DNA of 64,000 nt from JBGQOG01 sp052113705. GTDB lineage: Bacteria; Pseudomonadota; Alphaproteobacteria; Rhodobacterales; Rhodobacteraceae. The first letter of the stretch is position 1. Each line of letters begins with the position of its first letter. The notes below the pieces were generated by a model. It did no database searches, was not told where the DNA came from, and saw only the letters and a program-made list of their open reading frames with translations. This document shows positions 36,365 through 46,326 of the stretch, piece after piece. Both the position numbers and the translations under genes were made by a program. The stretch covers positions 124,001 to 188,000 of the forward strand of contig NZ_JBGQOG010000004.1 in the NCBI RefSeq assembly GCF_052113705.1. The letters run 5' to 3'.

Positions 36365-36547
36365 ACCTGAGGTACAACCCGTGGCCCGTGGCCGCGTCTT
36401 GTGAGGGGGGATATAGGCAGGTTCGCGGGGGGGTGCAAGAAGATTTTTGGTCCGATGAAAACTTTTCTTCATCGGAATGTCATCGCCGCGGGACAGGGCG
36501 TCATGCATGTGACGCGGCGGTGCAAGCCGTTGATCAAACGACGAAAA

Positions 36548-36571
36548 GGGGCGCGGATAGATCCGCGCCCC
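36548..36571 (-). terminator. Intrinsic terminator of the FYDLN-acid protein gene
   Basis: GGGGCGCGG and CCGCGCCCC form a 9-bp stem around a 6-base loop. Read on the minus strand it is followed by TTTTCG, 42 bases after the stop of the 36613-36945 gene. Confidence 0.75.
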
Positions 36572-36612
36572 GTTCCTGTTTCATCGCGCCCCAAGGGGGT
36601 CGCGTCCCGGCT

Positions 36613-36945
36613 TCAGGATTCGTCTTCGCCCGCGCTCACGTCGGCGATATCGTCCAGCGAAACGGTGTCATCCTCGTCGTCTTCGAGGAGGTCGTCGTCC
36701 AGATCGACATCGGCGGCATCGGCGTCGATATCCTCGTCGTCGGCCAGTTCATCCGGCTCGACATGCGCAGCGCGCGTGGCGGCAGCCTTTTCGGTGAGCA
36801 TCGCACGCCCACGGCTTGCCGACAGGCTTTCAGCCGAGAAGCTGTTGCCGCAGACCGGGCAGGTCATCGGGTCTTTGGTCAGGTCGTAAAACCGGCTCGC
36901 ACAATGCGGGCAGAGGCGCTTGACGCCCCATTCCTCTTTGGGCAT
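36613..36945 (-). CDS. FYDLN-acid domain protein (TIGR02300 family)
   Basis: A 110-residue protein with an N-terminal zinc-ribbon-like region (LCPHCASRFYDLTKDPMTCP and VCGNSF; two CxxC pairs) and a highly acidic C-terminal half made almost only of Asp, Glu and Ala. The FYDL motif and acidic tail define a family found in alphaproteobacteria whose function is unknown. The start ATG at 36945 begins MPKEEWGVKRLCP, as in relatives. It is monocistronic, ending in a strong terminator, and divergent from the SprT-like gene. Confidence 0.9.
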   Translation of the reverse strand: MPKEEWGVKRLCPHCASRFYDLTKDPMTCPVCGNSFSAESLSASRGRAMLTEKAAATRAAHVEPDELADDEDIDADAADVDLDDDLLEDDEDDTVSLDDIADVSAGEDES

Positions 36946-37101
36946 GGAAAACTCCTTGCATCGCTCTTATTCAGAGAGTCGCAGCCAACTGCCACAACGT
37001 GTGCGGGGTGTCAAAGCCTTTTCCCCCGCTTTTGTCCCTTCCGGGTCTCGCCCGCCCTTCCTGCGGCCAGAAAGCCGCCCCAACCCGCAGGATCCGCCCC
37101 G

Positions 37102-37806
37102 ATGAGCCGCCATTTTCTGCCCGGAACCGCCCCCGGGACACCGCCTCTGGAAATCACCCTGCGCCGCTCGGCGCAGGCGCGGCGGTTCAGCCTGCGGGTC
37201 TCGCAGCTCGACGGCAGCATCACCCTGACGCTGCCCGCCCGCGCGCGCGAGGCAGAGGCGCTGGCCTTTGCCCGCGAAAAGGCCGGCTGGCTGCAGGCGG
37301 CGGTGGCGCGCAGCCCGGGCGTGCAGCGCCCCGCCTTCGGCCAAGCCTTCCCGGTGGAGGGGCGGGCGCTGATCCTGACACCCGCCGCCCTGCGCAGCCC
37401 GCGCGTTGAGGGCGAGGCGCTGTTGTTGCCCGCCGACCCCGCACGGATGGGGGTGCGGCTGGAGACCTGGCTGAAACACAACGCCCGCCAGCGTCTGCAA
37501 CGCGCGACCGAGCATTATGCCGCGCAGGTCGGGCGGCGCTTTGGCTCGATCACCCTGCGCGACACCCGCTCGCGCTGGGGCTCCTGCACGGCCTCGGGCG
37601 ATCTGAACTACAGCTGGCGACTGATCATGGCGCCGCCTGCTGTCCTTGACTATGTCGCCGCGCATGAGGTGGCGCATCTGGTCGAGATGAATCACTCGCC
37701 GGATTTCTGGGCGGTGGTGGCGCGGATCTGCCCGGACTATGCGCCGCTCCGGGGCTGGCTGCGCAGCCATGGCAACGCGCTGCAGGCCTGGCGGCTGCGG
37801 GACTGA
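37102..37806 (+). CDS. SprT-like zinc metalloprotease (YgjP/M48-type, DUF45)
   Basis: A predicted metal-dependent hydrolase of 234 residues. The C-terminal half has the zinc motif HEVAHL in YVAAHEVAHLVEMNHSPDFW, with the third ligand region MNHSPDFW downstream. It is preceded by the conserved TRSRWGSCTASGDLNYSWRL of the YgjP family. The N-terminal half is a basic beta-rich region. The physiological substrate is unknown. The frame is open far upstream through the tRNA gene, but only the part from the ATG at 37102 resembles the family. Confidence 0.88.
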   Translation: MSRHFLPGTAPGTPPLEITLRRSAQARRFSLRVSQLDGSITLTLPARAREAEALAFAREKAGWLQAAVARSPGVQRPAFGQAFPVEGRALILTPAALRSPRVEGEALLLPADPARMGVRLETWLKHNARQRLQRATEHYAAQVGRRFGSITLRDTRSRWGSCTASGDLNYSWRLIMAPPAVLDYVAAHEVAHLVEMNHSPDFWAVVARICPDYAPLRGWLRSHGNALQAWRLRD

Positions 37807-38017
37807 AGGGCGGGGCTGCGGGCCCACCTTTGCGGCCGCCAGCACCCCTTGCCGCGCAGCGTAGGGCACGCAGTGCCTGCGGTGGCGCGCCCGGCCGCCC
37901 GCCGAAGGACCCCCGTGTGCCGTAGGCCTTCCCGTCGGCGGCCAGCGGCGCCATCCGGGCGGGGCTGCGGCCTTGTTGCCGCTTGATCTTTCCGGCATCT
38001 CTCCGCAATGTCGCGCC

Positions 38018-38671
38018 ATGCTTCGCGCCACGCCCCGCCCCTCTGATCTGAACCTCGCCGCGCATGATCGCGTCTACCGCGCCCTGCGCCAGCAGATCAT
38101 GCATGGCGAGCTGGACCCCGGTCAGGCGCTGACCCTGCGCGGGCTGGGCAAGGCCTATGATGTCTCGATGACCCCCGCGCGTGAGGCGCTGCGGCGGCTG
38201 GTGGCCGAGGGGGCGCTGATGATCTCCTCCTCGGGCCGGGTGGCCACGCCCGAGCTGAGCAATGAGCGGATCGAGGAGTTGGCGGCGCTGCGGGCGCTGA
38301 TCGAGCCGGAGCTGGCCAGCCGTGCGCTGCCGCGCGCCCATATGGCGCTGATCGAGCGGCTGCAATCCATCAACTCCGCCAATGCCGAGGCGGTGGCCAA
38401 GCATGATGCGGTGGCCTATGTGCGCACCAATCTGGAGTTTCACCGCACGCTTTATCTGCGCGCGCAGGCCCCGGCGATGCTGGCGGTGATCGAGACGGTC
38501 TGGTTGCAGCTGGGCCCCACCATGCGGGCGCTCTACGGCAAGGTGCAGCGGCAGGAACCCCCCCGGCATCACCGGCTGATCATCGCCGCGCTGAAGGCGG
38601 GGGATGAGCCGGGATTGCGGCTGGCGGTGCGCACCGATGTGACGCAGGGCCTGCGGCACCTCGCCGGGTAG
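38018..38671 (+). CDS. GntR-family transcriptional regulator (FadR-type C-terminal domain)
   Basis: A 217-residue regulator. The N-terminal winged helix (HDRVYRALRQQIMHGELDPG, then LGKAYDVSMTPAREALRRLV) is followed by an all-helical FCD ligand-binding domain (LAALRALIEPELASRAL, with FHRTLYLRAQ and HHRLIIAAL supplying the usual metal/ligand His residues). The start at 38018 was preferred over an upstream TTG. Family members often respond to organic acids. Its position beside the TCA genes makes it a candidate for local carbon regulation, though nothing in the sequence proves this. Confidence 0.88.
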   Translation: MLRATPRPSDLNLAAHDRVYRALRQQIMHGELDPGQALTLRGLGKAYDVSMTPAREALRRLVAEGALMISSSGRVATPELSNERIEELAALRALIEPELASRALPRAHMALIERLQSINSANAEAVAKHDAVAYVRTNLEFHRTLYLRAQAPAMLAVIETVWLQLGPTMRALYGKVQRQEPPRHHRLIIAALKAGDEPGLRLAVRTDVTQGLRHLAG

Positions 38672-38868
38672 GGTGCGGGCGGCGGAGACAGCCTGTCGCG
38701 GCATCTGTCGCAAATTTTGCCAAATATGTCAGAATCCCGCGACGGAAGCGCATCTTTGCGCCGTATCATCGCTGGAAAGCCGCCGGGGCAGATGTGCCCG
38801 TCCCCCGTGCCACTCATGGTTCGCTCCGGTGGTTTTCTCTCCCCGTCGTGGCTGTTGCCACGAAATTA

Positions 38869-38896
38869 GCCCCCCGGTTTCCCGGGGGGCCTTTTT
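38869..38896 (+). terminator. Intrinsic terminator (GCCCCCCGG hairpin plus T-run)
   Basis: GCCCCCCGG, loop TTTC, CCGGGGGGC, then CTTTTTA. Oriented to stop rightward transcription coming from the GntR gene side. The stem also lies about 30 bases beyond the lpd stop and may serve both directions. Confidence 0.8.
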
Positions 38897-38920
38897 ATGG
38901 GACGGAATGTGGTCGCCGGA

Positions 38921-40309
<1,389 letters not shown>

Positions 40310-40360
40310 GAATAGGGTCCTTCGTTTCAGGCCGGGCGGGGGATCGGCCCCGCCGGGCAG

Positions 40361-40759
40361 TCAGATGAGAGCGGCGATCAGCATCGCCATGGTTGCCAGA
40401 AATCCGAACGCCCAGATCAGCGAGCGTCCGGGACGCCAGCCAAAATAATAGGCGGGGACATAGAGGAGCCGCGCGCCAAGGTAGACCCAGGCACAGGCGG
40501 CGGTGAAGGGGGTGTTCTGTCCGCCAAGGCTCACCACCGTAACGGCGAGGGTGAACAGGATCAGCGCTTCGAAATGGTTGCTCAGCGCGCGTTGCAGCCG
40601 GGCGGTTTTCACCGAAAGACTGCGCGAGGGGGCACGGTCGCGCGGGCTGGCGGTATAGCCGGTGCCGAGTTCGGCATTGGCGGGCAGCGCAAAGGCCAGA
40701 TATTGCAGCCCCTGCAAGAGGCCCGCCAGCGTGAGAGTGGTCAGTTCAGCGGTCATCAT
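40361..40759 (-). CDS. MAPEG family membrane protein
   Basis: A 132-residue four-helix membrane protein of the MAPEG superfamily (membrane-associated proteins in eicosanoid and glutathione metabolism). It has the characteristic RALSNHFEALILFTLAVTVV segment and a C-terminal ACAWVYLGARLLYVPAYYFG. Bacterial members are mostly uncharacterised; some are glutathione-dependent. Its ATG overlaps the stop of the transpeptidase gene (ATGATGA), so the two are translationally coupled. A second MAPEG gene lies just upstream of the transpeptidase. Confidence 0.85.
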   Translation of the reverse strand: MMTAELTTLTLAGLLQGLQYLAFALPANAELGTGYTASPRDRAPSRSLSVKTARLQRALSNHFEALILFTLAVTVVSLGGQNTPFTAACAWVYLGARLLYVPAYYFGWRPGRSLIWAFGFLATMAMLIAALI

Positions 40760-41316
40760 GCGCGGATCTCGATCTCGGTGCCATTGGGGCTGCGCGACCA
40801 GATGTCCCGCATCTCTTCATTGGTGACGCCAATACAGCCATCGGTCCAGTCAAACCGGCGGTGCACTGCGCCGAGAAACCCCCAGCCATTCGGCAGGCCA
40901 TGGATCATGATATTGCCGCCGGGGTCGACACCCCCGGCCTCAGCCGCCGCCCGATCCGCCGCATCCGGGTAGGAAATATGCAGCGACAGATAGGCCACCG
41001 AATTCGGATTGCGCCAGTCGAGGTGATAGATCCCCTCCGGCGTGCGCTCATCGCCTTCGCGGGTCTTGCGCCCCTCGGGCGCGCCACCCAGCGCGATCTG
41101 ATATTGCGCCAGCACCACGCCCTGCCGCAGCAGCGTCAGGCGACGGGCGGATTTTTCCACCAGAATCCGGTCTGCCTGCGCTGCGGCTCCGGCCATGGCG
41201 GGCGGGGTGCCCGACAGGGTGCGCGCCGCCAGCCTGGTATAGCCCAGCAGCAGCAAGGGCAGACCCAATGCAACGGTCAGGGCGAGCAGGCGAAGGGAGG
41301 GGCGGCGCAGGAACAT
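40756..41316 (-). CDS. L,D-transpeptidase family (YkuD-fold) protein
   Basis: A 186-residue exported protein with an N-terminal membrane or signal segment (LRLLALTVALGLPLLLLGYT). The catalytic region has MIHGLPNG and, 20 residues on, WTDGCIGVTN, matching the HG...S/T-x-GC pattern with the catalytic Cys in DGC. It would make 3-3 crosslinks in peptidoglycan or attach proteins to it. It is coupled by overlap to the downstream MAPEG gene and lies 21 bases after the other one. Confidence 0.88.
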   Translation of the reverse strand: MFLRRPSLRLLALTVALGLPLLLLGYTRLAARTLSGTPPAMAGAAAQADRILVEKSARRLTLLRQGVVLAQYQIALGGAPEGRKTREGDERTPEGIYHLDWRNPNSVAYLSLHISYPDAADRAAAEAGGVDPGGNIMIHGLPNGWGFLGAVHRRFDWTDGCIGVTNEEMRDIWSRSPNGTEIEIRA

Positions 41317-41337
41317 GGCGGGGTCAAATCCGGCGGA

Positions 41338-41727
41338 TCAGAAAAAACTGGCCAGAATCAGCGCCAGCGTTGCCGCCAGCCCGATCATGTAGAGATAAGA
41401 GCGCAGGGGCGACCAGGCGCGGGCATAGGCGGGGAAATAGACCAGCCGGGCGCCGACAAAAATCCAGGCGCAGATGGCGGTGAACAGATTGCCGGTGCCG
41501 GTCAGGCTGACCAGCAGGACGGCAATGATGAACAGGCCGATGTTTTCAACGTGATTGTCTATGGCGCGCCGCATCCGCAGCGTTTGCGGCGACATCGGCG
41601 GCAGATCATCGCGCGGCCCCATATTGCCATCTTTGCCCACATCCTTCGTGAACGAGGTCTGCGCGACCATCGTCAGGATTACCTGCAACAGGGCAGTGGC
41701 GGCGAGGGCGGCGAGTTCGGGGGTCAT
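41338..41727 (-). CDS. MAPEG family membrane protein (second copy)
   Basis: A 129-residue four-helix MAPEG protein, related to the one at 40361-40759 but clearly diverged. It has RRAIDNHVENIGLFIIAVLL and FTAICAWIFVGARLVYFPAY, which correspond to matching segments in the other copy. The pair flanks an L,D-transpeptidase gene in one minus-strand run and could be an old duplication. The function is unknown. It starts about 60 bases after the sucB stop, behind a strong hairpin. Confidence 0.85.
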   Translation of the reverse strand: MTPELAALAATALLQVILTMVAQTSFTKDVGKDGNMGPRDDLPPMSPQTLRMRRAIDNHVENIGLFIIAVLLVSLTGTGNLFTAICAWIFVGARLVYFPAYARAWSPLRSYLYMIGLAATLALILASFF

Positions 41728-41750
41728 TCCAGCCTCAGAGGCGAAAGGGA

Positions 41751-41778
41751 GCCTCCCCCGGGATGAACCGGGGGAGGC
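41751..41778 (-). terminator. Terminator hairpin downstream of sucB
   Basis: GCCTCCCCCGG and CCGGGGGAGGC form a perfect 11-bp stem with a 6-base loop, 8 bases after the sucB stop. On the minus strand it is followed by TCCCTTTCG. It should separate sucB from the MAPEG genes. Confidence 0.75.
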
Positions 41779-41785
41779 AATCAGA

Positions 41786-43303
41786 TCACAGATCCATCAG
41801 CAGACGGCGCGGATCCTCAAGGGCTTCTTTCACCCGCACGAGGAAGGTCACGGCGCCTTTGCCATCGACCACGCGGTGGTCATAGCTGAGCGCCAGATAC
41901 ATCATCGGGCGGATGACGATCTGCCCGTTCACCACGACCGGACGGTCCTGGATCTTGTGCATCCCGAGGATACCCGATTGCGGAGGGTTGAGGATCGGCG
42001 AAGACATCAGCGAGCCATAGACGCCGCCGTTCGAGATGGTGAACGAGCCGCCCTGCATCTCGGCCATCGACAGCTTCCCGTCGCGGGCACGGCCACCGAG
42101 TTCAGAGATTTTCTTCTCGATCTGCGCGAAGGACATCTGGTCCGCGTCACGCACCACCGGCACCACGAGGCCGGTCGGCGTGCCCGCAGCCACGCCCATA
42201 TGGACGTAGTTCTTGTAGACCACATCGCCGCCGTCGATCTCGGCGTTGACTTCCGGGACCTCTTTCAGCGCGTGGCAGCAGGCTTTGACGAAGAAGGACA
42301 TAAAGCCCATCCGCACGCCGTGCTTCTTCTCGAACTGGTCTTTGTAGGTGTTGCGCAGCTCCATGATCGCCGACATGTCCACCTCGTTATAGGTGGTCAG
42401 CATCGCGGCGGTGTTCTGCGCTTCTTTCAGGCGGCGGGCGATGGTGGCGCGCAGACGCGTCATCTTCACACGCTCTTCGCGGGCCACGTCATCTGCGGGC
42501 ATCGGTGCGCGCGGCACGCTGGCCGGGGCGGCCGAGGCCACTGCCGGGGCGGCGACGGCGCGCGCCACGTCTTCTTTCATGATGCGGCCATCGCGGCCGG
42601 TGCCCGTCACTTGCGCGGCGGTCAGACCGGCCTCGGCCATCGCCTTTTTGGCGGCCGGGGCGTCTTCGACATCCTTGCCACCTGCGGCCGGGGCCGGGGC
42701 GGCTGCCGGAGCGTCAGCGGCGGGGGCGGCAGCCGGAGCCACCGAACCCGCAGCGCCTTCGGCGACGATGGCCAGCTTGGCCTTTGCGTCCACCGTGGTG
42801 CCCTCGGGGGCGAGGATCTCGGTCAGCACGCCTGCGACGGGCGAGGGGACCTCAACCGAAACCTTGTCGGTTTCAAGTTCACAGAGCATCTCATCCTGCG
42901 CGACGGTATCGCCGACTTTCTTGAACCAGGTGGAGACGGTGGCCTCGGCCACGCTTTCGCCCAGCGAGGGGACCATTACATCCGTCATTTTGACCTCATC
43001 GGCTTGTGGCGCGGCAACGGCGGCGGCGCTTTTCTTGGGGGTAACATCTTCGGGGCCGGCATTGCCGGCCTCGGCGATCTGCGCCAGCAGGGCACCGGCC
43101 GACACCGTCTCGCCTTCGGCGGCGACGATCTCGATCAGTTTCCCCGCCATCGGCGCAGGCACTTCCACGGTGACCTTGTCGGTCTCCAGTTCACAGAGCA
43201 TTTCATCGACGGCCACCATGTCACCCGGTTTCTTGAACCAGGTGGCCACGGTCGCCTCCGAAACGCTTTCGCCCAAAGTCGGGACGCGGACTTCGATTGC
43301 CAT
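41786..43303 (-). CDS. sucB: Dihydrolipoyl succinyltransferase (E2 of 2-oxoglutarate dehydrogenase), two lipoyl domains
   Basis: Core of the 2-oxoglutarate dehydrogenase complex. The 505-residue protein has two lipoyl domains (lipoyl-lysines Lys43 in ELETDKVTVEV and Lys147 in ELETDKVSVEV), an Ala/Pro linker, an E1/E3-binding domain (APAAKKAMAEAGLTAAQVTG) and a catalytic domain ending in LSYDHRVVDGKGAV, with catalytic His476 and Asp480. Most E2o proteins have one lipoyl domain, so the second is notable. It lies 4 bases after sucA, in the same operon. Confidence 0.96.
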   Translation of the reverse strand: MAIEVRVPTLGESVSEATVATWFKKPGDMVAVDEMLCELETDKVTVEVPAPMAGKLIEIVAAEGETVSAGALLAQIAEAGNAGPEDVTPKKSAAAVAAPQADEVKMTDVMVPSLGESVAEATVSTWFKKVGDTVAQDEMLCELETDKVSVEVPSPVAGVLTEILAPEGTTVDAKAKLAIVAEGAAGSVAPAAAPAADAPAAAPAPAAGGKDVEDAPAAKKAMAEAGLTAAQVTGTGRDGRIMKEDVARAVAAPAVASAAPASVPRAPMPADDVAREERVKMTRLRATIARRLKEAQNTAAMLTTYNEVDMSAIMELRNTYKDQFEKKHGVRMGFMSFFVKACCHALKEVPEVNAEIDGGDVVYKNYVHMGVAAGTPTGLVVPVVRDADQMSFAQIEKKISELGGRARDGKLSMAEMQGGSFTISNGGVYGSLMSSPILNPPQSGILGMHKIQDRPVVVNGQIVIRPMMYLALSYDHRVVDGKGAVTFLVRVKEALEDPRRLLMDL

Positions 43304-43307
43304 GCGG

Positions 43308-46268
43308 TCAGCCTTCCAACGTCAGGGATTCATTGACGAGCGCTTCCTGCTCGGCCTTGTGGCGGCTGGCCAGACCCGTCGCGGGCGAGGCCGAGGCCGA
43401 CCGGCCCACGAACCGCGGACGGCCGTGCTTGGCGCCGATGCGGCCCAGAACCCATTCCAGATTCGGCTCGACAAAGCTCCAGCCGCCCTGGTTTTTCGGT
43501 TCTTCCTGACACCAGACGATCTCGGCATCCTTGAAGCGGCCCAGTTCCTTGGCCAGCGATTGCGCCGGGAAGGGATAGAACTGCTCAAGCCGCAGCAGAT
43601 AGACATCGGTCAGGCCGCGTTTGTCGCGCTCGGCCAGCAGGTCAAAATAGACCTTGCCCGAACAGATCACGACGCGCTTGATCTTGCCATCGGCGACCAG
43701 TTTGGTGTCCGAATTGCCCTTTTCCGCATCGTCCCAGAGGACGCGGTGGAACGAAGAGCCGGTGGTGAAATCTTCCACCGCCGAGATGCACATCGGGTGC
43801 CGCAGCAGCGATTTCGGCGTCATCAGCACCAGCGGCTTGCGGAAGCTGCGGTGGATCTGACGGCGCAGGATGTGGAAGTAGTTCGCCGGGGTCGAGCAGT
43901 TCGCCACGATCCAGTTGTCTTCTGCCGAGTTCTGCAGGAAGCGCTCCAGACGTGCCGAGCTGTGCTCGGGGCCCTGACCCTCAAAGCCGTGCGGCAGAAG
44001 CATCACCAGACCCGACATCCGCAGCCATTTGCGCTCGCCCGAGTTGATGAACTGGTCGAACATGATCTGCGCGCCGTTGGCGAAGTCACCGAACTGGGCT
44101 TCCCAGAGCGTCAGCGTGTTCGGCTCGGCCAGCGAATAGCCATACTCGAAGCCGAGCACCGCATATTCCGACAGCATCGAGTCGATCACCTCATAGCGCG
44201 CCTGACCCGCACGGATGTTGTTGAGCGGGTAGTAACGCTCTTCCGTGGTCTGGTCGATGAAGGCCGAATGGCGCTGCGAGAAGGTGCCGCGGGTGCAGTC
44301 CTGACCGGACAGACGCACGGGGTAGCCTTCGGTCGCCAGGCTGCCAAAGGCCAGCGCCTCGGCGGTCGCCCAGTCAAAACCCTTGCCGGTCTCGAACATC
44401 TTCGCCTTGGTTTCCAGCTGACGCGCCACGGTCTTGTGGATGTCAAAGCCTTCCGGCGCGGTGGTCAGCGCGCGGCCCACTTCGGCCAGCGTGTCGGGCG
44501 AGACAGCGGTTTGACCCGCCTGGTATTCCTCGCCCTCACGTTCAAAGCCCGACCAACGGCCGTCCAGCCAGTCGGCCTTGTTCGGCTTGAAGGTCTTGCC
44601 TGCCTCAAATTCGGCGTTCAGCACGGCCTGGAACGAGGCTTTCATATCCTCGATCTCGCCTTCCGGGATCAGCCCGTCTTTCACCAGACGCTCGGTGTAC
44701 AGCTGCAAGGTGGTCTTGTGCCCCTTGATCTGCTTGTACATGAGCGGGTTGGTGAACATCGGCTCATCGCCTTCGTTGTGACCAAAGCGACGGTAGCAGA
44801 AGATGTCGAGCACGACGTCTTTCGCAAATTTCTGACGGAACTCGATGGCCACTTTCGCGGCATGCACCACCGCCTCCGGGTCATCGCCGTTGACGTGGAA
44901 GATCGGGGCTTCCACCATCAGCGCGATGTCGGTCGGGTAGGGCGACGAGCGCGAGAAATGCGGCGCGGTGGTGAAGCCGATCTGGTTGTTCACGATGATA
45001 TGCATCGTGCCGCCGGTGCGGTGACCGGTCAGACCCGAAAGGCCAAAGCACTCGGCCACAACGCCCTGGCCCGCAAAGGCCGCATCGCCGTGCAGAAGGA
45101 TCGGCAGCACCGAACGGCGGGTCTTGTCGCCGAACTGTTCCTGTTTCGCGCGGACCTTGCCCAGCACAACCGGGTTCACCGCTTCGAGGTGCGAGGGGTT
45201 GGCGGTCAGCGACAGGTGCACCTTGTTGCCATCGAACTCGCGGTCCGACGAGGCGCCGAGGTGGTATTTCACATCGCCCGAACCATCGACGTCATCGGGC
45301 TTGTAGGAACCGCCCTGGAATTCGTGGAAAATCGCGCGGTAGGGTTTCGAGAGCACATTGGCCAGCACCGACAGACGGCCACGGTGCGGCATGCCCATGA
45401 CGATCTCGCGGACACCGAGCGCACCACCGCGCTTGATGATCTGTTCCATCGCCGGGATCAGCGCTTCGGCCCCATCGAGACCAAAGCGCTTGGTGCCCAT
45501 GTATTTCACATGGCAGAATTTCTCAAAGCCCTCGGCTTCGACCAGCTTGTTCAGAATGGCGCGGCGGCCTTCGCGGGTGAAGGTGATCTCTTTGCCGTAG
45601 CCTTCGATCCGTTCCTTCAGCCAGGCGGCCTGCTCGGGGTCGGAGATATGCATGTATTGCAGCGCGAAAGTGCCGCAATAGGTCCGCTTCACGATGTCGA
45701 TGATCTGACGCATCGAGGCATGGGTCAGGCCCAGCACGTTATCAATGAAGATCGGGCGGTCCATATCGGCTTCGGTGAAGCCATAGGATTTCGCATCGAG
45801 CTCGGGATGTTTGCTCGCATCCTGCAGGCCCAGCGGATCGAGGTCGGCCGCAAGGTGGCCGCGGATCCGGTAGGCGCGGATTAGCATCAGCGCGCGGATG
45901 CTGTCGAGTACGGCGCGTTTGATCGCCTCGTCCGAGACCGGCACCCCGGCTTCGGCGGCCTTGGCGCGGATCTTGTCGCCCGCACCTTTCGCCTCTTTCG
46001 GTGCAATCGGCCATTCGCCGGTCAGCGCGGCGGTCAGATCGTCCGCCGGACTCTGCGGCCAATCGCGGCGCTCCCAGGACGCGCCCGCCGCTTCGCGTTT
46101 CACATCCATTTCGGCATCGCCGAGACTGCGGAAGAACGCCGCCCAAGACGCATCAACCGCCGAAGGATCGGCGGCGTAAGTGGCGTAGAGCTGTTCGACA
46201 TATTCCGCGTTATGCCCCTGCAAAAAGCTCGAGGCGTGGAACTGGTCGTTGGGGGAATGGTCCGTCAT
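43308..46268 (-). CDS. sucA: 2-Oxoglutarate dehydrogenase E1 component
   Basis: Thiamine-diphosphate decarboxylase that converts 2-oxoglutarate to the succinyl group on E2. The 986-residue protein begins MTDHSPNDQFHASSFLQGHN with the E2-binding N terminus YVEQLYATYAADP. It has the thiamine region HGDAAFAGQGVVAE and INNQIGFTT-like VNNQIGFTTAPHFSRSSPY, and a transketolase-like C-terminal half (LPHGFEGQGPEHSSARLERF). A start 15 bases upstream (46283) is possible but has no ribosome site, while 46268 follows CAGGTG. It lies 58 bases after sucD, with a hairpin in the gap. Confidence 0.97.
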   Translation of the reverse strand: MTDHSPNDQFHASSFLQGHNAEYVEQLYATYAADPSAVDASWAAFFRSLGDAEMDVKREAAGASWERRDWPQSPADDLTAALTGEWPIAPKEAKGAGDKIRAKAAEAGVPVSDEAIKRAVLDSIRALMLIRAYRIRGHLAADLDPLGLQDASKHPELDAKSYGFTEADMDRPIFIDNVLGLTHASMRQIIDIVKRTYCGTFALQYMHISDPEQAAWLKERIEGYGKEITFTREGRRAILNKLVEAEGFEKFCHVKYMGTKRFGLDGAEALIPAMEQIIKRGGALGVREIVMGMPHRGRLSVLANVLSKPYRAIFHEFQGGSYKPDDVDGSGDVKYHLGASSDREFDGNKVHLSLTANPSHLEAVNPVVLGKVRAKQEQFGDKTRRSVLPILLHGDAAFAGQGVVAECFGLSGLTGHRTGGTMHIIVNNQIGFTTAPHFSRSSPYPTDIALMVEAPIFHVNGDDPEAVVHAAKVAIEFRQKFAKDVVLDIFCYRRFGHNEGDEPMFTNPLMYKQIKGHKTTLQLYTERLVKDGLIPEGEIEDMKASFQAVLNAEFEAGKTFKPNKADWLDGRWSGFEREGEEYQAGQTAVSPDTLAEVGRALTTAPEGFDIHKTVARQLETKAKMFETGKGFDWATAEALAFGSLATEGYPVRLSGQDCTRGTFSQRHSAFIDQTTEERYYPLNNIRAGQARYEVIDSMLSEYAVLGFEYGYSLAEPNTLTLWEAQFGDFANGAQIMFDQFINSGERKWLRMSGLVMLLPHGFEGQGPEHSSARLERFLQNSAEDNWIVANCSTPANYFHILRRQIHRSFRKPLVLMTPKSLLRHPMCISAVEDFTTGSSFHRVLWDDAEKGNSDTKLVADGKIKRVVICSGKVYFDLLAERDKRGLTDVYLLRLEQFYPFPAQSLAKELGRFKDAEIVWCQEEPKNQGGWSFVEPNLEWVLGRIGAKHGRPRFVGRSASASPATGLASRHKAEQEALVNESLTLEG

Positions 46269-46291
46269 GGTCGCACCTGACATTTGGGTAG

Positions 46292-46317
46292 CCGCGCCGC
46301 CACCCTTGGCGGCGCGG
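46292..46317 (-). terminator. Intercistronic hairpin between sucD and sucA
   Basis: CCGCGCCGCC, loop ACCCTT, GGCGGCGCGG: a perfect 10-bp stem 10 bases after the sucD stop and ahead of the sucA start. There is no T-tract, so it may act as an mRNA stability or processing element, or cause partial termination within the operon. Confidence 0.55.
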
Positions 46318-46326
46318 TATTGAGAT

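Noticed and set aside
42393..45884. Very long plus-strand open frame (over 1100 codons) opposite sucB and sucA
   Set aside because: It is the antisense shadow of strongly conserved enzymes in GC-rich DNA; its protein is His/Arg/Gln-rich with no recognisable fold.
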